Source: an uncultured Bacteroidales bacterium
GTDB taxonomy: Bacteria; Bacteroidota; Bacteroidia; Bacteroidales; UBA932
NCBI GenBank assembly: GCA_900546445.1
Contig: URCV01000039.1
Coordinates: forward strand, 1 to 17,016
Direction: 5' to 3'
DNA length: 17,016 nt
The first letter of the stretch is position 1. Each line of letters starts with the position of its first letter. Shown piece after piece: positions 15,710 to 17,016 of the stretch. The notes under the pieces are model-generated. The model had not been told where the DNA came from, did not search any database, and saw only the letters and a program-made list of their open reading frames with translations. Both the position numbers and the translations under genes were made by a program.

Positions 15710-16899
15710 TAGATTACGCCGAGTTGTTTGAAAATCTTAGTGAGTTTCTCCACGGCGATGTCGATGTGCTCCTTAGTGTGGGTAGCCATAAGGGCGAATC
15801 TGATGAGAACATCCTTTTCCGGAACCGCCGGAGCGATGACAGGAGTGATGAATACGCCCTCGTTATAGGCCAATGTCACTATCTGCATAGCCTTTCTCGT
15901 GTCGCGAACCATCAGCGGGATGATAGGAGACTGAGTGGCGTTGATGTCAAATCCGTTCTCGCGGAACTTGGCGTGAGCGTAGCGGGTGATGTCCCAGAGG
16001 TGCTCGATGCGTTCAGGCTCGCTCTGCATAATGTCCAGAGCCTTAGAAGCCGCAGCCACAGCCGCAGGAGTCATAGATGCGCTGAAAATAAGGGAACGAG
16101 CGTTGTGCTTCAAGTAGTTGATGACAGGTTCGCTACCTGCGATGAATCCACCCAGTGAGCCGAAACTCTTCGAGAATGTACCCATAATCAAGTCGACCTT
16201 ATCCGTGAGACCGAAATAGTCTGCGGTGCCGGAACCGTTCTTGCCGAACACGCCTAATCCGTGAGCATCGTCCACCATTACCGAAGCATTATATTTTTCG
16301 GCCAATTCGCAAATCTGCGGCAGTGGACACAAGTCGCCGAGCATAGAATAGACACCGTCTACCACGATCATCTTAGGAGCGTCCGGCTCGCAAGCCTTGA
16401 GCTTCTTTTCGAGCGCATCCATATCGTTGTGCTTGAATTTGTAGACAGTACTCCAGCTAAGACGGCTACCGTCTATGATGCAGGCGTGGTCTGTGTCGTC
16501 GAGCAATATATAGCCTCCACGGAAACCCAAAGCACTGATAACTCCCAAGTTAACCTGAAATCCAGTGCTGAAAGTCACAGCCTGGTCCTTACCTACGAAA
16601 CGGGCCAATTTCTCTTCCAACTCTTCGTGAATATCAAGCGTGCCGTTAAGGAAGCGGCTTCCTGAGCAACTGGTTCCGTATTTTTCGATCGCCTTGATGG
16701 CTGCTTCCTTAAGTCTCGGATCGTCTGAAAGACCGAGGTAAGAGTTCGAACCGAACATCATTACGGAACTGCCATCAGCCATTTTTACTATCGGGTCTTG
16801 GCCCGATGAGATAGGCTTGTAGTAGGGATAAATCCCTGCTGCCTTTGTTTCTTGAGGGATTGTGTATTTGCCACAAATCTCATTAAGCAATGCATTCAT
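15709..16899 (-). CDS. spt: Serine palmitoyltransferase (Bacteroidota type)
   Basis: A PLP-dependent alpha-oxoamine synthase of 396 residues. It most likely condenses L-serine with a fatty acyl-CoA or acyl-ACP to give 3-ketosphinganine, the committed step of the sphingolipids that Bacteroidales place in their envelope. Recognisable parts are MFGSNSYLGLSDDPRLKEA (48-66), YGTSCSGSRFLNGT (74-87), H138 in DDTDHAC (ring stacking), D210 and H213 in MVDDAHGLGVFG, and the PLP lysine K244 in TFSKSFGSLGGF. The same family includes 8-amino-7-oxononanoate synthase and 2-amino-3-ketobutyrate ligase. The overall sequence style and N-terminus (with YPYYKPISSGQDP) fit the Bacteroides-type SPT better, and no biotin or threonine-catabolism genes are nearby. 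It is soluble with no signal peptide. A -7-like element lies 30 bases upstream, and the SDR follows with a one-base overlap. Confidence 0.92.
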   Translation of the reverse strand: MNALLNEICGKYTIPQETKAAGIYPYYKPISSGQDPIVKMADGSSVMMFGSNSYLGLSDDPRLKEAAIKAIEKYGTSCSGSRFLNGTLDIHEELEEKLARFVGKDQAVTFSTGFQVNLGVISALGFRGGYILLDDTDHACIIDGSRLSWSTVYKFKHNDMDALEKKLKACEPDAPKMIVVDGVYSMLGDLCPLPQICELAEKYNASVMVDDAHGLGVFGKNGSGTADYFGLTDKVDLIMGTFSKSFGSLGGFIAGSEPVINYLKHNARSLIFSASMTPAAVAAASKALDIMQSEPERIEHLWDITRYAHAKFRENGFDINATQSPIIPLMVRDTRKAMQIVTLAYNEGVFITPVIAPAVPEKDVLIRFALMATHTKEHIDIAVEKLTKIFKQLGVI

Positions 16900-16928
16900 T
16901 TTTAAAAAGGTTTAGATTTTGTACGTGG

Positions 16929-16936
16929 CAAATATA
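16929..16936 (-). promoter_or_regulatory. possible -7 element for the spt-SDR-malQ run
   Basis: On the minus strand this reads TATATTTG, an exact TAnnTTTG match, 29 bases before the spt ATG in a 48-base A/T-rich gap. The expected -33 position (around 16956-16959) reads GAAG and falls in the end of the upstream frame, so the -33 half is not supported. Confidence 0.4.
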
Positions 16937-16947
16937 ATTAAAAATTT

Positions 16948-17016
16948 TTATTTGACTTCGAGAGCCTCCCCGTGGTCCTCGACTATGGCTCGCTTAAAGT
17001 GCTCAGTATAACCAGG
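16948..17016 (-). CDS. C-terminal end of an unidentified protein
   Basis: An open frame enters from the right edge of the window on the minus strand and ends at TAA (16948-16950), giving 22 residues that begin PGYTEHFK and end EALEVK. The charged composition looks like a protein C-terminus, and base composition rises sharply from the A/T-rich gap at this point, as expected at a gene end. It has the same orientation as spt and ends 48 bases before it. I do not recognise the product. Confidence 0.5.
   Translation of the reverse strand, partial: PGYTEHFKRAIVEDHGEALEVK

Noticed and set aside
15709..16899. Alternative call as 8-amino-7-oxononanoate synthase (BioF) or 2-amino-3-ketobutyrate CoA ligase (Kbl).
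   Set aside because: These share the fold and PLP motifs, but the N-terminal style, the coupled SDR and the lack of biotin or threonine-catabolism neighbours favour serine palmitoyltransferase. A phylogeny would settle it.
1..17016. Mobile elements, CRISPR arrays, tRNA or rRNA genes, toxin-antitoxin or defence genes.
   Set aside because: I saw no transposase, integrase, direct-repeat array, terminal inverted repeats or tRNA-like fold; the gaps between genes are too short to hold most of these.

Overview
The window is chromosomal DNA from a Bacteroidota bacterium, most likely of the order Bacteroidales. The support is a fused SecDF, a dimer-type glycyl-tRNA synthetase, a bacterial serine palmitoyltransferase, a MalQ with an N-terminal accessory domain, Bacteroidota-style -7 elements (TAnnTTTG) in the gaps, and little sign of Shine-Dalgarno sequences. 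Genes are densely packed, and no stretch over 300 bases lacks a gene. I see no mobile element, CRISPR array, tRNA or rRNA.

Layout. (1) Bases 2-6603, plus strand: the 3' end of folK, then glyS, a ThiL/AIR-synthase-like gene and dnaE, the last three almost fused (1-base overlap, 3-base gap). (2) Bases 6605-9084, minus strand: a three-gene run of a secreted PD40-like protein, a short NfeD and the flotillin-like FloA. It meets dnaE tail to tail with one base between the stops. (3) Bases 9223-13016, plus strand: secDF behind a divergent promoter region, a clear intrinsic terminator, then tcdA (tRNA t6A to cyclic ct6A). (4) Bases 12998-17016, minus strand: the 3' end of an unidentified gene, serine palmitoyltransferase, a short-chain dehydrogenase and malQ. 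malQ and tcdA overlap tail to tail by 19 bases, and a good hairpin plus T-tract for the malQ transcript lies inside the tcdA coding sequence.

Function. Most genes are housekeeping: folate, glycine charging, replication, Sec export, tRNA modification and alpha-glucan use. Two neighbourhoods concern the membrane: PD40 protein-NfeD-FloA (membrane microdomains) and serine palmitoyltransferase-SDR (sphingolipid synthesis). The points most worth checking are the ThiL-like protein, which lacks most of the family's acidic metal and substrate residues; the exported protein translationally coupled to NfeD/FloA; the SDR beside serine palmitoyltransferase; a DnaE that keeps the full PHP metal site but is shortened just after its first two catalytic aspartates; and the terminator embedded in an opposing gene. 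I found no clear new defence system or mobile system. All family comparisons were made by eye from memory, with no search or alignment program.
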